This document shows, one piece after another, positions 12,280 through 22,246 of a stretch of 64,000 nt of DNA. The first letter of the stretch is position 1. Every line of letters starts with the position of its first letter. Position numbers and translations under genes: made by a program. The stretch is from Acanthaster planci (Eukaryota > Echinodermata > Asteroidea > Valvatida > Acanthasteridae), in NCBI RefSeq assembly GCF_001949145.1, contig NW_019091404.1, forward strand, positions 593,047 to 657,046, read 5' to 3'. The notes under the pieces are model-generated. The model worked only from the letters and a program-made list of their open reading frames with translations, had not been told where the DNA came from and did no database searches.

Positions 12280-13353
12280 ATGAAATCCTATGTAGTTCCT
12301 TTCTTTGGGGTACTTTTTGAAGTACTTACTACTCATCTGGTTTTAAGTTTCAGGATTTCGACACTCATGACAATGCCAGAAATCTCAACTGAGGTTTTTC
12401 CTGTAAACAGCACGGTGCAGCGGGAGGGTGCAAGTGTGAGTCTCCTTTGTAATGTCGTCAATATGAACACCGAAATGCATATCTTATCGTGGACTAGGAT
12501 ATCACCAATAACCGTGTTCATAGTTTCATCCAAGGAGATGACTGTGCAGGGTGAGCGGTACGCTGTAAGCCTCCAGAACCAGACATCCTCACTGGCTGTT
12601 TTCAACTTGACCGTCAGCCAAATCAACCAATCGGATGCAGGCATCTACAGATGCGATCTGACTGAGAGAAACACAAGAAACAGCAGCACTTTTAGTTCTG
12701 TCCAGCGGTCGGATTTGAATTTAGAGGTTTACCCTGTTGAAGCCTTCCCTGTGTGCTTCCCAAAAGATGAGGCTAAAGTAGACATCAACACTGAACTTCG
12801 TTGTGGAACAGTTAGTCCAGCAATCCCAGTGATTACCGACAGCAATGTCGCATGGACAGCTCAATTTCATCAGCATGGTCTGGATCTTATAAAGAATGCA
12901 ACGATCATAGACAACGGGGAAACTTTCTTCTGTACTGCCATAATGAATGTCGCTCTGAGGAATCTTTCTTGCAGTATTGGTCCTCTTACCGTCATGGCAC
13001 CGAGGGAGGAGATTGTTATCACATCACCGAGCCTTACGACAGCTATAGCAGGGAGCTCAACAACCGTACCGATAATATTTAAAGATGAGCTACCAGTCAT
13101 CGTAATCACTGGAATTGCCGTCTTTGTGGTCATCTTACTCATCGTCGTTGTGCTCGTCAACCTGCTCTGCTGTCGGTTTGACCCTAGCAGATGCAGGTGG
13201 CTGATTGGCCTGTTTGCCACTGCCGCTGCCAAACAGGAGAGTGGTAACAAGGGGGACGGACTGAATAGCCGCTTGAGTTCTCGTATCTATGAGCGCAGGA
13301 TTGGTAATCCCATCTACGATGAGCCAGTGCGTGGTGTGAACTCAATCAATTAA
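12280..13353 (+). CDS. R3: two-Ig-domain receptor with short YDEP tail
   Basis: Predicted type I receptor of 357 aa. The frame is open from 12142 with an in-frame ATG at 12175, but the ATG at 12280 directly precedes a hydrophobic leader (MKSYVVPFFGVLFEVL) and is preferred. V-like domain: C57, L-S-W, S-D-A-G-I-Y-R-C with C125. The four-Cys domain runs from F-P-V-C to N-L-S-C-S-I-G-P-L. Transmembrane helix about 273-298, followed by the family juxtamembrane signature L-C-C-R-F-D-P-S-R-C. The tail is short (about 55 aa) with two tyrosine sites: R-I-Y-E-R (Y337) and P-I-Y-D-E-P (Y346). The latter fits the pYDEP/V preference described for Nck SH2 domains, so a link to actin regulation is possible; that is inference. 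No ITIM or ITAM-like pair. AATAAA at 13850 is a candidate polyadenylation signal. Confidence 0.88.
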   Translation: MKSYVVPFFGVLFEVLTTHLVLSFRISTLMTMPEISTEVFPVNSTVQREGASVSLLCNVVNMNTEMHILSWTRISPITVFIVSSKEMTVQGERYAVSLQNQTSSLAVFNLTVSQINQSDAGIYRCDLTERNTRNSSTFSSVQRSDLNLEVYPVEAFPVCFPKDEAKVDINTELRCGTVSPAIPVITDSNVAWTAQFHQHGLDLIKNATIIDNGETFFCTAIMNVALRNLSCSIGPLTVMAPREEIVITSPSLTTAIAGSSTTVPIIFKDELPVIVITGIAVFVVILLIVVVLVNLLCCRFDPSRCRWLIGLFATAAAKQESGNKGDGLNSRLSSRIYERRIGNPIYDEPVRGVNSIN

Positions 13354-15295
13354 ACATAAATTAAACGTCTACACCGTGAAACGAAAATCCTGCCTTCCGA
13401 GAGTTAAGCACTTAAGCCTCGATGAACTCTGAAATGGATGGTTCGTAAAGTTGCAAACATATTTGTTACTTTTTGAGGATTTTTTTCATTTTAGCTTTAA
13501 TTACTGGAGCGTCCGTGTTTTAATTACACCCGGTTTTTTTTCAACTTTTCTGGACTCACTTGAACGAAATCATCGAACATAGGAAAAATACGGAGCCAAA
13601 TTCAAAGTTTTTGTAATCATACTTGGAAATCTTGTCAATATCAGAAAGCTGTCTAACTATTGGGTTACGATGTGCAGTAATCGTAGGTTTGTTTTGAACG
13701 TCGAACTAGAAAGAAGGCAGCCATTACCGTTTGAATCGGAGGTCTGTTCTCACAATTTGTGCATAATGTTTAATTAAGAATTGAGATTGACTTCAATGTC
13801 CAAGCAATATTTTGAAATAAGCGTGAACGCGTTTAGATCTGCCTCTAAAATAAACTGAAAAAATGAATGGAATTATTGAATCTGATATTTGGAAGCATAA
13901 TTATGTTAGTAGTAATAGAGAGAGAAACCAAAACAGTACAAGCTTTTGTCTGTGGGTATTTTATGCGAATTCATGTCTGGTGAAGGGCCATATTTACACA
14001 TATATTGATAAGGCGAGCTAGTACAAAAATGGGCATATTTGTTGTAGGTGCACGTGTTTGAATTAGATATGCGGGATTAATTATTATAAAGTGAAATGTT
14101 GTCCAGATTACTTCATCAAATGCAAACAATTGAATAGATGGAAAAATAGCACCACAAGTTCAGCAACAATTTCATCCGATTTGCCAGTATTTTATAAACA
14201 AGTACATGAACAGATGTGCAGTTTTTGTCGATGGAACGTGAAAAATCCCGAATATGTTTCCAATAGCCGATGAAGAATTGCGAGCAGCTAATGAGGGCGC
14301 TACCTGATTTGGGTCATCATTTAACTCAGTGTATTTATTTTTATTTACCCGCTTTAAATAGCGCCCTCCTGTTGTGTCCGTCATACAAATAGGCAAATAC
14401 CGAAGCCCAAGCAACAGTATCCACCAACATACAGGTGATATCGACTTGTAAGTCATTCAACTTTGTGAAGGGAAGGGCTCACCGTGGCACGAACAACCCT
14501 GCTGTCCTACTCAACTATTTTGAAGTGTGCAACTTCGGGCTTTTTACTTTGAAAATTTAAGTGAGGTGGGCAAAGATCCTAGCAGTTGATGTTGTACATG
14601 TTAAAACTGTATTTGAAATATCGAATAATCGTAAACTACAACTGTAAATTTAAATTTCTGAAATTTGTTCAAAACAGTCTTACAGATTCAAGGTTTGATC
14701 CTATGTGAAATGAACCAGGTGGTATTCCAACAGCGTGGCCCCTATGCGAACTTATGAGTGTGCTACTACTACTGTTCCCAAAATGACCCTGCTTTTTTAA
14801 ATTAAAATACCGAACTGGCTTAATAATGTGCAGTCGCTCGTTTTGTTTGCCTGTATTATTGGCGTACTAGTTTACAAAATGATCTGTCATACCCCGTTTT
14901 TGTTAGGCAAGGAATCATTTTAAGTACCTAGTCCAGTTGGTACTTAAAACAAGGAAATTAGTAAAAGATATGCCAACTTCAACAATTGCATTTATTAAGA
15001 ATTTGGACTTTGTGCACATTTTGCTCATATATAATCAATTAATACCTTGTAACACAGCATTTCCCGGAAGCACAAGCTGCCTTTAACACTACTACAATAC
15101 ATTTCTGATGTTCTCTTCCAAAGCAAAAATCGCACTGTTTTGTTTTTCCTAATTTGCGTGTTTACAAAGAACGACGGGCAACTTTTCCAAGTTAATTGAA
15201 TCGTCAATTTGTTGAGAGAACAGTTTTCTGCCGGCAAACTGTCGGTTTTTATTCTTTCATTCACAACCAAGTCCATTTGGCCCAAGGGGTTAGCC
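13354..15295. other. Intergenic region R3-R4
   Basis: R3 3' flank with AATAAA at 13850-13855, then AT-rich sequence. TATATAA at 15028 is a weak TATA candidate for R4. The R4 frame is open from a TTG codon at 15209, but no ATG occurs before 15296. Nothing else recognised. Confidence 0.4.
13850..13855 (+). terminator. Candidate polyadenylation signal of R3
   Basis: AATAAA about 500 bp after the R3 stop codon, the first I see downstream on this strand. Without transcript data the assignment is by position only. Confidence 0.35.
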
Positions 15296-16747
15296 ATGAA
15301 GATGTTTTGGACTGTTTTTCTTTTGATGATGCATTTGCCAGCATCAACCGCAGAACGAACGTCAACCAGTCAAGCAGCACCAAGAGTTCTATCAGTAGAG
15401 ATTTCTCCTGCCGTAAGAATGCATGAGGAAGGTAGCAGTGTCAGTCTGCTCTGCTTGGTCACTGGCATCATTTCCAAACGGTACAGTGTGGTCTGGAGTA
15501 GAGTATCACCAGAGCCCGTGTTCATAGTTTCATCTGAAGACATACTGGTAGGAGACGATAGATATTCAGTAAGCTTCAAGAAGGTCTTGCCTGGTGTTGT
15601 TTTAAAACTCGTTGTTAAATCTGTTAGAGAGTTTGATACTGGAATGTACGGATGTCACATATATGAGCAGAAACGGGGCCTTTTCCACCCAATCAAACGC
15701 TCAACATTAGCTCTGACTGTTCAAGCAAGAGGACCGTTGCCGATCTGCGTTCCAAGAGATCAGGAAACCCTGTTCGTTGGTAGTGAAATCAGCTGCAAAA
15801 CAACTGGCAGAACCGTGCCCGTGATTGCTGAGGGTGAGGGTGACCTTGCATACGAGACAACTCACGGGAGCAACGGGGCTATACTCACGAAGAGAGTCAC
15901 GCCCAGTGACGATGGGAAGACGTTTGTCTGTGTCGCCGTAACAGCTGATACTCATCGTGTGACATCGTCGTGTAACATCGGCCCCCTTCATGTCATGACA
16001 CTGGGGAATCAGGAAACGACCACAGGCGTATCTACGTCGTCGGCTATGGAGACAACAACACTCGAAGCCTCAAACTCATATCAAGGAGACAATCACACTG
16101 GTACCCGTACCGACCCACCACCGACAGAAACAACACCAGAGACACCAGTCATTTTCCCCAGTGAAGGACCGCCCCTGACTGTTCTCATCGCCGTTGTTAT
16201 CGGTGAGTTAGTTCTTCTTCTCATCATCCACCTCATCGTGACTTTCCTCTGTTTTCGCTTCGATCCAAGCCGCTGCTTCCAGGTGATAGATGTGTGTGCA
16301 TCAGCAATACCCTTGCACAGAAAGGAGGTCAAGAGCAGACGGAATGATGCCGCTGGAAAGAGGACTCCGAGGAAAAGGAGAATTCACTATACCAAGCCCA
16401 GCCAACCGACTTACGTAAATGCGCCCGTCGAACTCTATGACTTGTCCTCGACATCTGCCTTTCCTCATTCTTCATATTCAGTTTGCAGTACAAGTCTGAT
16501 TCAGACCACCCATTTCATGAACGATGTAGCCAAAGGGGACAGTGACACTTGTAGCTGTAATAGTTCGGCTTACGAAACTGTCATCAACTCCGACACAAGA
16601 TCAAGAAACAAACTTCCGTCAGTCCACCAAGGTCTTAAACTGGACAACAGAGTTTCCCCAGATACGGTGAATTCAGAAGACACTTACATGGACCTTAATG
16701 TCGTGGAACAGCAACCTAGTCTTTACACCGAACTGAAACATAAATAA
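15296..16747 (+). CDS. R4: two-Ig-domain receptor with stalk and ITAM-like tail
   Basis: Predicted type I receptor of 483 aa, starting at the ATG before the leader MKMFWTVFLLMMHLPAS. V-like domain: C53, V-V-W, D-T-G-M-Y-G-C with C120. Four-Cys domain from L-P-I-C to S-S-C-N-I-G-P-L. Unlike its neighbours it has a Thr/Ser/Pro-rich stalk (about 235-293) likely to be O-glycosylated. Transmembrane helix about 294-320, then F-L-C-F-R-F-D-P-S-R-C. Tail sites include P-T-Y-V-N (YxN, Grb2-type), E-L-Y-D-L, S-A-Y-E-T-V, and a terminal pair T-Y-M-D-L (Y464) and L-Y-T-E-L (Y477), with nine residues between the two YxxL units. That layout is ITAM-like, slightly wider than the usual six to eight. The second site alone (S-L-Y-T-E-L) also fits the ITIM consensus, so the sign of signalling is open. 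The TM segment has no charged residue, so no adaptor pairing is predicted. Confidence 0.88.
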   Translation: MKMFWTVFLLMMHLPASTAERTSTSQAAPRVLSVEISPAVRMHEEGSSVSLLCLVTGIISKRYSVVWSRVSPEPVFIVSSEDILVGDDRYSVSFKKVLPGVVLKLVVKSVREFDTGMYGCHIYEQKRGLFHPIKRSTLALTVQARGPLPICVPRDQETLFVGSEISCKTTGRTVPVIAEGEGDLAYETTHGSNGAILTKRVTPSDDGKTFVCVAVTADTHRVTSSCNIGPLHVMTLGNQETTTGVSTSSAMETTTLEASNSYQGDNHTGTRTDPPPTETTPETPVIFPSEGPPLTVLIAVVIGELVLLLIIHLIVTFLCFRFDPSRCFQVIDVCASAIPLHRKEVKSRRNDAAGKRTPRKRRIHYTKPSQPTYVNAPVELYDLSSTSAFPHSSYSVCSTSLIQTTHFMNDVAKGDSDTCSCNSSAYETVINSDTRSRNKLPSVHQGLKLDNRVSPDTVNSEDTYMDLNVVEQQPSLYTELKHK

Positions 16748-16967
16748 ATTCCCTTCATAAAACGAATTCGCAGTTGCAGCTGTAGAAGAAAATCCGGGCT
16801 GCACATCAAATGTGGACTGGTCTTGCTGTTTTACAATGAAAATGAACAGACTATTCGATTAGTTACGGCCAAATTCAGATATCTCTAAAGAAAACGATAA
16901 TCGCCAATTGCCAATTTGACTTCAAACTTTTATTTTGTACACTCATTTTATGAAGGAACCACTCGAA

Positions 16968-17173
16968 GACATTGACTCCGAAATTTGTATCAACTCAATT
17001 TACGAAATTGTCAAAAACTCTGAGACTGGAACAAAGAAAAACAACTTTCAGCGGACCAAGATTTTGAACAAGACAAAAACATTCCACAAACCAGTGTGAA
17101 TTCTGAAGACTCTTTCATAAAACTAAACACAGTGGAGCAGAAACCAAATGTTTACACTGAGCTGAAACTCTAG
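16968..17173 (+). pseudogene. Relic of a second R4-type cytoplasmic tail
   Basis: Just 220 bp after the R4 stop lies DNA resembling the R4 tail again. The codons from 16968 read D-I-D-S-E-I-C-I-N-S-I-Y-E-I-V (compare D-S-D-T-C-S-C-N-S-S-A-Y-E-T-V in R4). After a frame change, 17099-17173 reads N-S-E-D-S-F-I-K-L, nine residues, Y-T-E-L-K-L, stop TAG. The first module tyrosine is Phe (codon 17114-17116); the second is kept (17153-17155), and the spacing is unchanged. No ectodomain or transmembrane segment precedes it, so it is a 3' fragment of a lost gene or of a local duplication. An alternative 3' exon is possible but less likely given the frame break. Confidence 0.75.
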
Positions 17174-17859
17174 AATAGTCCTGTACAATACTAGTTCATT
17201 TCAAAAGTGTTTAGAAAGAGTGGACATTCCTTTTAAAATTGTCTGAAGGTTAAAAACTCTAAGGCAAAAGTGTAAAAACAAAAGTTACTGAGTGTGTTAC
17301 GTGCCTACATAGTGTGTATCTACTTGGCAAATTGAAATGCCAAGAAAAAACTTCTAGAAAGCAATGTTTTTTATTAACTGGCTTCAAAATTGTAGAAAGG
17401 GAATATTAAAAATATGTTAATGCACGGTCACAGTGTGTAACATGAATCCATGCCTTGAGTACAAATTCAAAAGAGCCAGAATCCCGTTACCAATAATACA
17501 AAAAGGGCGACTGTGTTTCCTTGTGCAGAATTGCCAACACTTCTATTGTGTGTCCAGACGTGAGTACCGAGACAGTTTTTGTTAGCTGATATTCGACGTC
17601 CAAGCGCTGGGCTACAACTTCCCAAACGCAGACTGCAGCCAATCATGTCTGTAATAGTAAGCAAGCTCTATATGTGATATCTCGCCATGGAGTTGATGTC
17701 CACCGGTGATTTTCTTCTCTGTCTCGGAAACCAAGCACTTCTCTTAAGCGACGTGAACTGTTCACTGATCAACACGGAAAACCATTGTAAATGCACGACA
17801 GCCGTTGTCTCTGCAGGTTGAACATGCATGCATTAAGAGATAGGGGCAAAAGCCCAAGG
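17174..17859. other. Intergenic region before R5
   Basis: R5 promoter and 5' UTR presumably lie here. TATATG near 17669 is too weak to call. The R5 frame has an additional upstream ATG at 17791. No other feature seen. Confidence 0.4.
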
Positions 17860-19407
17860 ATGCTTTCGCAGATGTTAGTTTTTTCTCTGCTGTTTCTGTC
17901 GATGCCATCCCAATGGATGGTACTGGCAACTACCAGTGTGCCGGTCCCAACCATCACAGTGGAAATATCTCCGGTTAACAATGAGATACAACGCGAGGGT
18001 GATACAGTGAACCTACTGTGCCGGGCTGACTACTTTGACACTGAACGGTACATTTTATCTTGGAACATTAACCAAACGGGACGGTTTGACACAGTGTCAA
18101 GTGAAAACGCTCCCGAAACGCAATGGGGTTATTCTTACAAATTTGAAAAATCCGACCCTTTTCCCTCTTCGTTCGTTTTCAACTTGACGATTAATCAAAT
18201 GATGCAATCAGACAGTGGAACATTCCAGTGTAATCTGATAGAAAGACTTTCCAACAATTCTTCCAAGGGCCTAGCACGGCTAGAATTGGCTCTGAGAGTG
18301 TACCCCCTTGACGCCTTTCCAATTTGCATTCCTGCGGGTGGTTCATCAGTTGTAGTTGGAAGTAAGCTTGCATGCCAAACAAATGGTGTAACATCCCTTA
18401 AAATTAACGGAAGTAACGAAGCATGGATTTCCTTAATGCTTCTGGAAGAAAACGGGACATTGCTATATAAAAATGTCACGTCCGCGGACAACGGGATGAC
18501 GTTTGTGTGTGTTGCTGTTACACCTGATTATCAGAGGAACCTGTCATGCAATATTGGTCCATTGACTGTCGTTACGTCTGTTTTCTCGCTAACGACGGAT
18601 GAGACCATTACGAACTCTGGTCTCACCCCTGCAGATATTTCTGGTATAGCTGTTGGAGCAGTCGTTCTTATTATTTTGATTGCAATCCATGCCCTCTGTT
18701 GCCACTGTGACCCAAGGAAATGCATGAACGCAAAATCTTACATCTTAGACCTCGGCAGCTCCTTAGGAACGTGGAACCAGCGGACCGATTCCACAAGAAG
18801 GCAGTCAGAAGTAGAAATGAGCGGCTCCACCCCTGAAGCTTCTGACATCCCCCAAACCCACAAGTCTGCATTTGATGAGGAACTCGGAGAATCCCAACCA
18901 CGTAATTTTGATGAGACTAGTCAGCCTGCATTGACATCCGAACTGAATGCATTATACGCTGAGCCCACATTTGTAGTTAAAAAATCAGCCCCGAACATTG
19001 AGCCGAGCCTTTACAAAAATATCACCACAGCAGATGTCACTGCCACATCAGGTGCAGTTGTTCCAACCCTGCTGGCACACCATGAGCCTAGGGTCGAAAT
19101 CGCCAATGAGATCCCCCGGGCCACTGTAGGCTCTTCCTACGACAGTCCTCCAAACCTGGCTTTACTCACCGAGACCGTACCGGCAAATCCTGACGGGAAG
19201 CCGTTGCCTGACCAACAAATATACGCCAAGGTGGATAAACCTAAAAGAAGAGTTGAATCAGCCAATAGTGATGCCACCTCAAACACAACAACAGGTGTCG
19301 TTGAAAAACCTAAAGTACAAGAGAAACCAAAGAATATCGAGAAATCTGGCGTAAATGCAGGTCAAAGGTCGATGCAGTTCCCAAGACTGTCATCTACGCT
19401 GATTTGA
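17860..19407 (+). CDS. R5: two-Ig-domain receptor, tail cut short by a frameshift
   Basis: Predicted type I receptor, 515 aa from the ATG at 17860. ATG 17791 is in frame upstream, but the leader MLSQMLVFSLLFLS follows 17860. V-like domain: C54, L-S-W, S-D-S-G-T-F-Q-C with C124. Four-Cys domain from F-P-I-C to N-L-S-C-N-I-G-P-L. TM about 262-283, then C-C-H-C-D-P-R-K-C and A-K-S-Y-I-L-D-L-G-S-S, shared with R2. Tail tyrosines: L-Y-A-E-P, S-L-Y-K-N-I (Y385, ITIM-like and YxN), S-Y-D-S-P and Q-I-Y-A-K-V (Y455). The product ends with an unrelated stretch before TGA 19405. In the next frame, from about 19365 to TAA 19491-19493, the sequence reads K-V-D-A-V-P-K-T-V-I-Y-A-D-L...T-V-Y-T-E-I, matching the R2 C-terminus. 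A single indel near 19350-19365 has thus removed one ITIM and one ITSM. Whether this is a real allele, a sequencing error or programmed frameshifting cannot be told here. Confidence 0.85.
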   Translation: MLSQMLVFSLLFLSMPSQWMVLATTSVPVPTITVEISPVNNEIQREGDTVNLLCRADYFDTERYILSWNINQTGRFDTVSSENAPETQWGYSYKFEKSDPFPSSFVFNLTINQMMQSDSGTFQCNLIERLSNNSSKGLARLELALRVYPLDAFPICIPAGGSSVVVGSKLACQTNGVTSLKINGSNEAWISLMLLEENGTLLYKNVTSADNGMTFVCVAVTPDYQRNLSCNIGPLTVVTSVFSLTTDETITNSGLTPADISGIAVGAVVLIILIAIHALCCHCDPRKCMNAKSYILDLGSSLGTWNQRTDSTRRQSEVEMSGSTPEASDIPQTHKSAFDEELGESQPRNFDETSQPALTSELNALYAEPTFVVKKSAPNIEPSLYKNITTADVTATSGAVVPTLLAHHEPRVEIANEIPRATVGSSYDSPPNLALLTETVPANPDGKPLPDQQIYAKVDKPKRRVESANSDATSNTTTGVVEKPKVQEKPKNIEKSGVNAGQRSMQFPRLSSTLI

Positions 19408-19493
19408 ATTTAAATGGGGCTGGTGAAGGGCAGAGCATTAATATTTCCGAAGAACTGCCCACAGTATATACTGAAATCCAGCATCAACTGTAA
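19365..19493 (+). pseudogene. Out-of-frame end of the R5 tail
   Basis: These 43 codons including the stop are in a different frame from R5 but clearly encode its ancestral C-terminus: V-I-Y-A-D-L (ITIM consensus) and T-V-Y-T-E-I (ITSM consensus), in the same order as L-M-Y-A-E-L and T-L-Y-A-Q-I at the end of R2. The coding quality after the shift shows that the lesion is recent or is an error. Confidence 0.8.
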
Positions 19494-19882
19494 GTGAATA
19501 TGCGCAACAAAATGAGCTTTACATACAAATGAAATCCCCTGCTACCAGCATTTTCAGCCTAATGTATCCGATAGACTTGTTTACTCTAGAATTATTGGAG
19601 TCGAATGCACATAATCATCAAGTTCTCGTCATTGTATTCAGCATGAACGGAATATGTTAAGAAATATTAGTGCTTATTTTTCTCATGTGCACATTGTTTA
19701 AAGTCTTACTTTTAACCCATTGCCGACAGTATTGTTTTATGAGTGACTGCTGGGCTGCAGGTATAAAATGGCTTCTAATCAACTTTTCTGTGATGCTTTA
19801 AAGCATTTTCAGTTTATCAGATATCAGACCCTTGTCAAATGATATTTATTCAACTATTGGCCAGATTTTACTAGGATTCAAA

Positions 19883-19888
19883 AATAAA
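19883..19888 (+). terminator. Candidate polyadenylation signal of R5
   Basis: AATAAA about 390 bp beyond the ancestral R5 stop at 19493. Assigned by position only. Confidence 0.35.
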
Positions 19889-20415
19889 TGTTAGTTCCGA
19901 AGGAAAGACTCGGTACATTGGGGCTGGGCACAGCAGACCATCCGTGAAGAATTAAAATGGAACACCTGTGTTATTGTGTGAAAAGTTTGTAACAACGTTA
20001 CTTGTAAATGCTTTAGTTTAAAAAGAATATTTACACAGTGCAAATGGCGTTGAAGTTGTTTATAATGTTTTGTTAGGACAGTATTTATGGTTATAAAAAC
20101 TGTAACTTTCCAACAAGAGTGTTGAGAAAAGGTTTTTACAATTTTGAATTGTTGGTGTTAGGCTTTTATGTATAAACAACAGAAACATTGGAGACGTTCC
20201 CTCAAGATCCATGGCAGACACGGTCAAACGGTAGTACCGAAGGCATATAACAAACTTTGCAAATGATCTCATAAGATGGGCATCGGGAACTAACGAGTAC
20301 CACTCTCTCAACGAAAGTGATAGTATGAAGCTGCATGTTACGTATAAAGTTAAGAGAGATGACACTTCCAACTTTAACGTATAATACATGAAGAAGAAAA
20401 CAATCTAAAATTGTG

Positions 20416-20680
20416 ACATTTCTAAAAATTTTCTGCTGTATGAAATGTTCTCGAAGGCCATATTTCTAGGAATACTCTGCTGCTTTAATATAGCGTTCTT
20501 AGTTAAAAGGCAACATGCATGATATTCTGTTGCATATAATGTTCTTAAAAGGTACCATTTCTAATAATGTTACCCTGCAGATAAAGATCTTAAAAAGGAA
20601 TTTTGTTTGGTATTTTCTGCTGTATATATCAAATGTTCTTAAAATTTAACATTTCTAAGAATATTCAGGTGTACAGTACA
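20416..20680. repeat. Degenerate minisatellite, about 45-50 bp units
   Basis: Five to six diverged tandem copies of a unit built from CATTTCTAA, a T-rich part, CTGCTGTATATA and ATGTTCTTAAAAGG. Copies start near 20417, 20461, 20512, 20554, 20600 and 20648. Unit length and sequence vary, so the array is old. Confidence 0.6.
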
Positions 20681-22246
20681 TAAATTCTAGTTAGGTGCGT
20701 TAGCCTGTAAACAGCATTTACTTTTCTTGCCTGTCTGTCTTCTGTGTAAATCTTGGATTTGTTTCTAGACCTGTCTAGATATTTGGCCTTCGTCCCAGAT
20801 AGAGAAAAACACGCAAACTACAAAGGTCTTTGCCTGAGACTAGGCCTTGCCGGTAACAAAAGGATTTCTAGAAGCAAACAAATTTCGCTGGACAAAAATT
20901 TTGTTAACATTATATTGCATGCACACAAAACAGGAGTCAGAGGTGAACACAGTACTCCCCGATAGCGCTATTTTTGTCGTTGCATTGCCAGTTCGGTTTA
21001 GTTCTTCACAAACTCTATTGAAGAAGCCTGGAATCCAAAGAGTAAACAAGGAAATAAAGTTGGTATAGCGAAACCTTCTACAACATACCAGTATATTGGG
21101 TACTAATATTTTACAGTTTTACCATTTTTTCCAACCTATAAGGTTTTTCACATCCCTCATTATTTAGTCTGCATTCCTGTGAAAGGATTTCACAGGATGA
21201 CTCTTGGAAGTTTTTTCTGTTAGAAATACAAATGACCACCATTTTGGTTTATTTGAAAAAAAAGATTAAAGCTAAAGCAGATCAGGTTCATTTAATTTAT
21301 ATTCACGGAGTAATTCGTAAGTTTTAACTCTGGATAGGGATGAATGGCTTTTCAGTTGTCTGAATGACAGAGCACTCCTTTCTCCTGTAGTCCCTCTGAG
21401 CTATCTGATGGTATGGTTTCCTGGATAAATTCTTGTTTTTCCAATTTCCTATGTTTTGAAGTGTCCATCCCATGCGCTTTACTTGCCCTCCAGACTTGAT
21501 ATGATAAAAATTTTCAAGAGACACGGGAAAAGCTGTTTTGTATACAATTTAGGCAGTAATGTTTCATTTCCTTTTTCATTGTGGGATAGTTTCCGGGTTT
21601 ACTTGTCTTTGCCAAAACATATTAACAGAAAAGTCCATGGTACGTTACCGCCCTTTGGCAGGAATTTCTTGCTTGGGAAAATTATTCCCTACAGACATCT
21701 TAACGCTAAAAATGAATTGGTAAAAGGCTGAATAAAATACGTAACCTATAACGGGGAAGTAAAAAAAAAGAAATACGCATTGGGTTTTTGCGAGCGTTTT
21801 GTATCTGTTCAGGAGAGTTTTTTGGCTGAACTTCCCCATACGTTTATTATGTACCTTTTAGGAACAGCCCATCATTATATCCTTCAGTTTTCTAAGTTAG
21901 GCCAGTGGAAGATTTCAGTCTGTTTTTATGCTTCAAACATGAACAAGTACACAGTCGTGTTGACACTATGCTAAATGACGCCCTCTTCAACAGACCTTTA
22001 TTAAAGTCGTTATCAGTTCACAACGCGGAAGTAGACGGCGCGTTGATTTTGTATGTGCATGAATTCAAACGACGAACACAATACACAAGCCTCTGGACAC
22101 CATTTTGGATGGAACAGAAATTACATCAGAATTCCTGAAAGCGGATCCATATCATAGAGACTTTCTTTGATAAACGTTGTTGAGACATACTTCTCAGAGT
22201 CAAGGATTACATTTTTGTAAAATTTCTGCAAAACTACTAATCAAGT

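Larger units (their letters stand above)
19494..22246. other. Intergenic region R5-R6
   Basis: R5 3' flank with AATAAA at 19883-19888, a degenerate minisatellite at 20416-20680 (listed), then AT-rich sequence leading to R6. Open frames of up to about 110 codons show no recognisable domain. No TATA box was assigned to R6. Confidence 0.4.
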
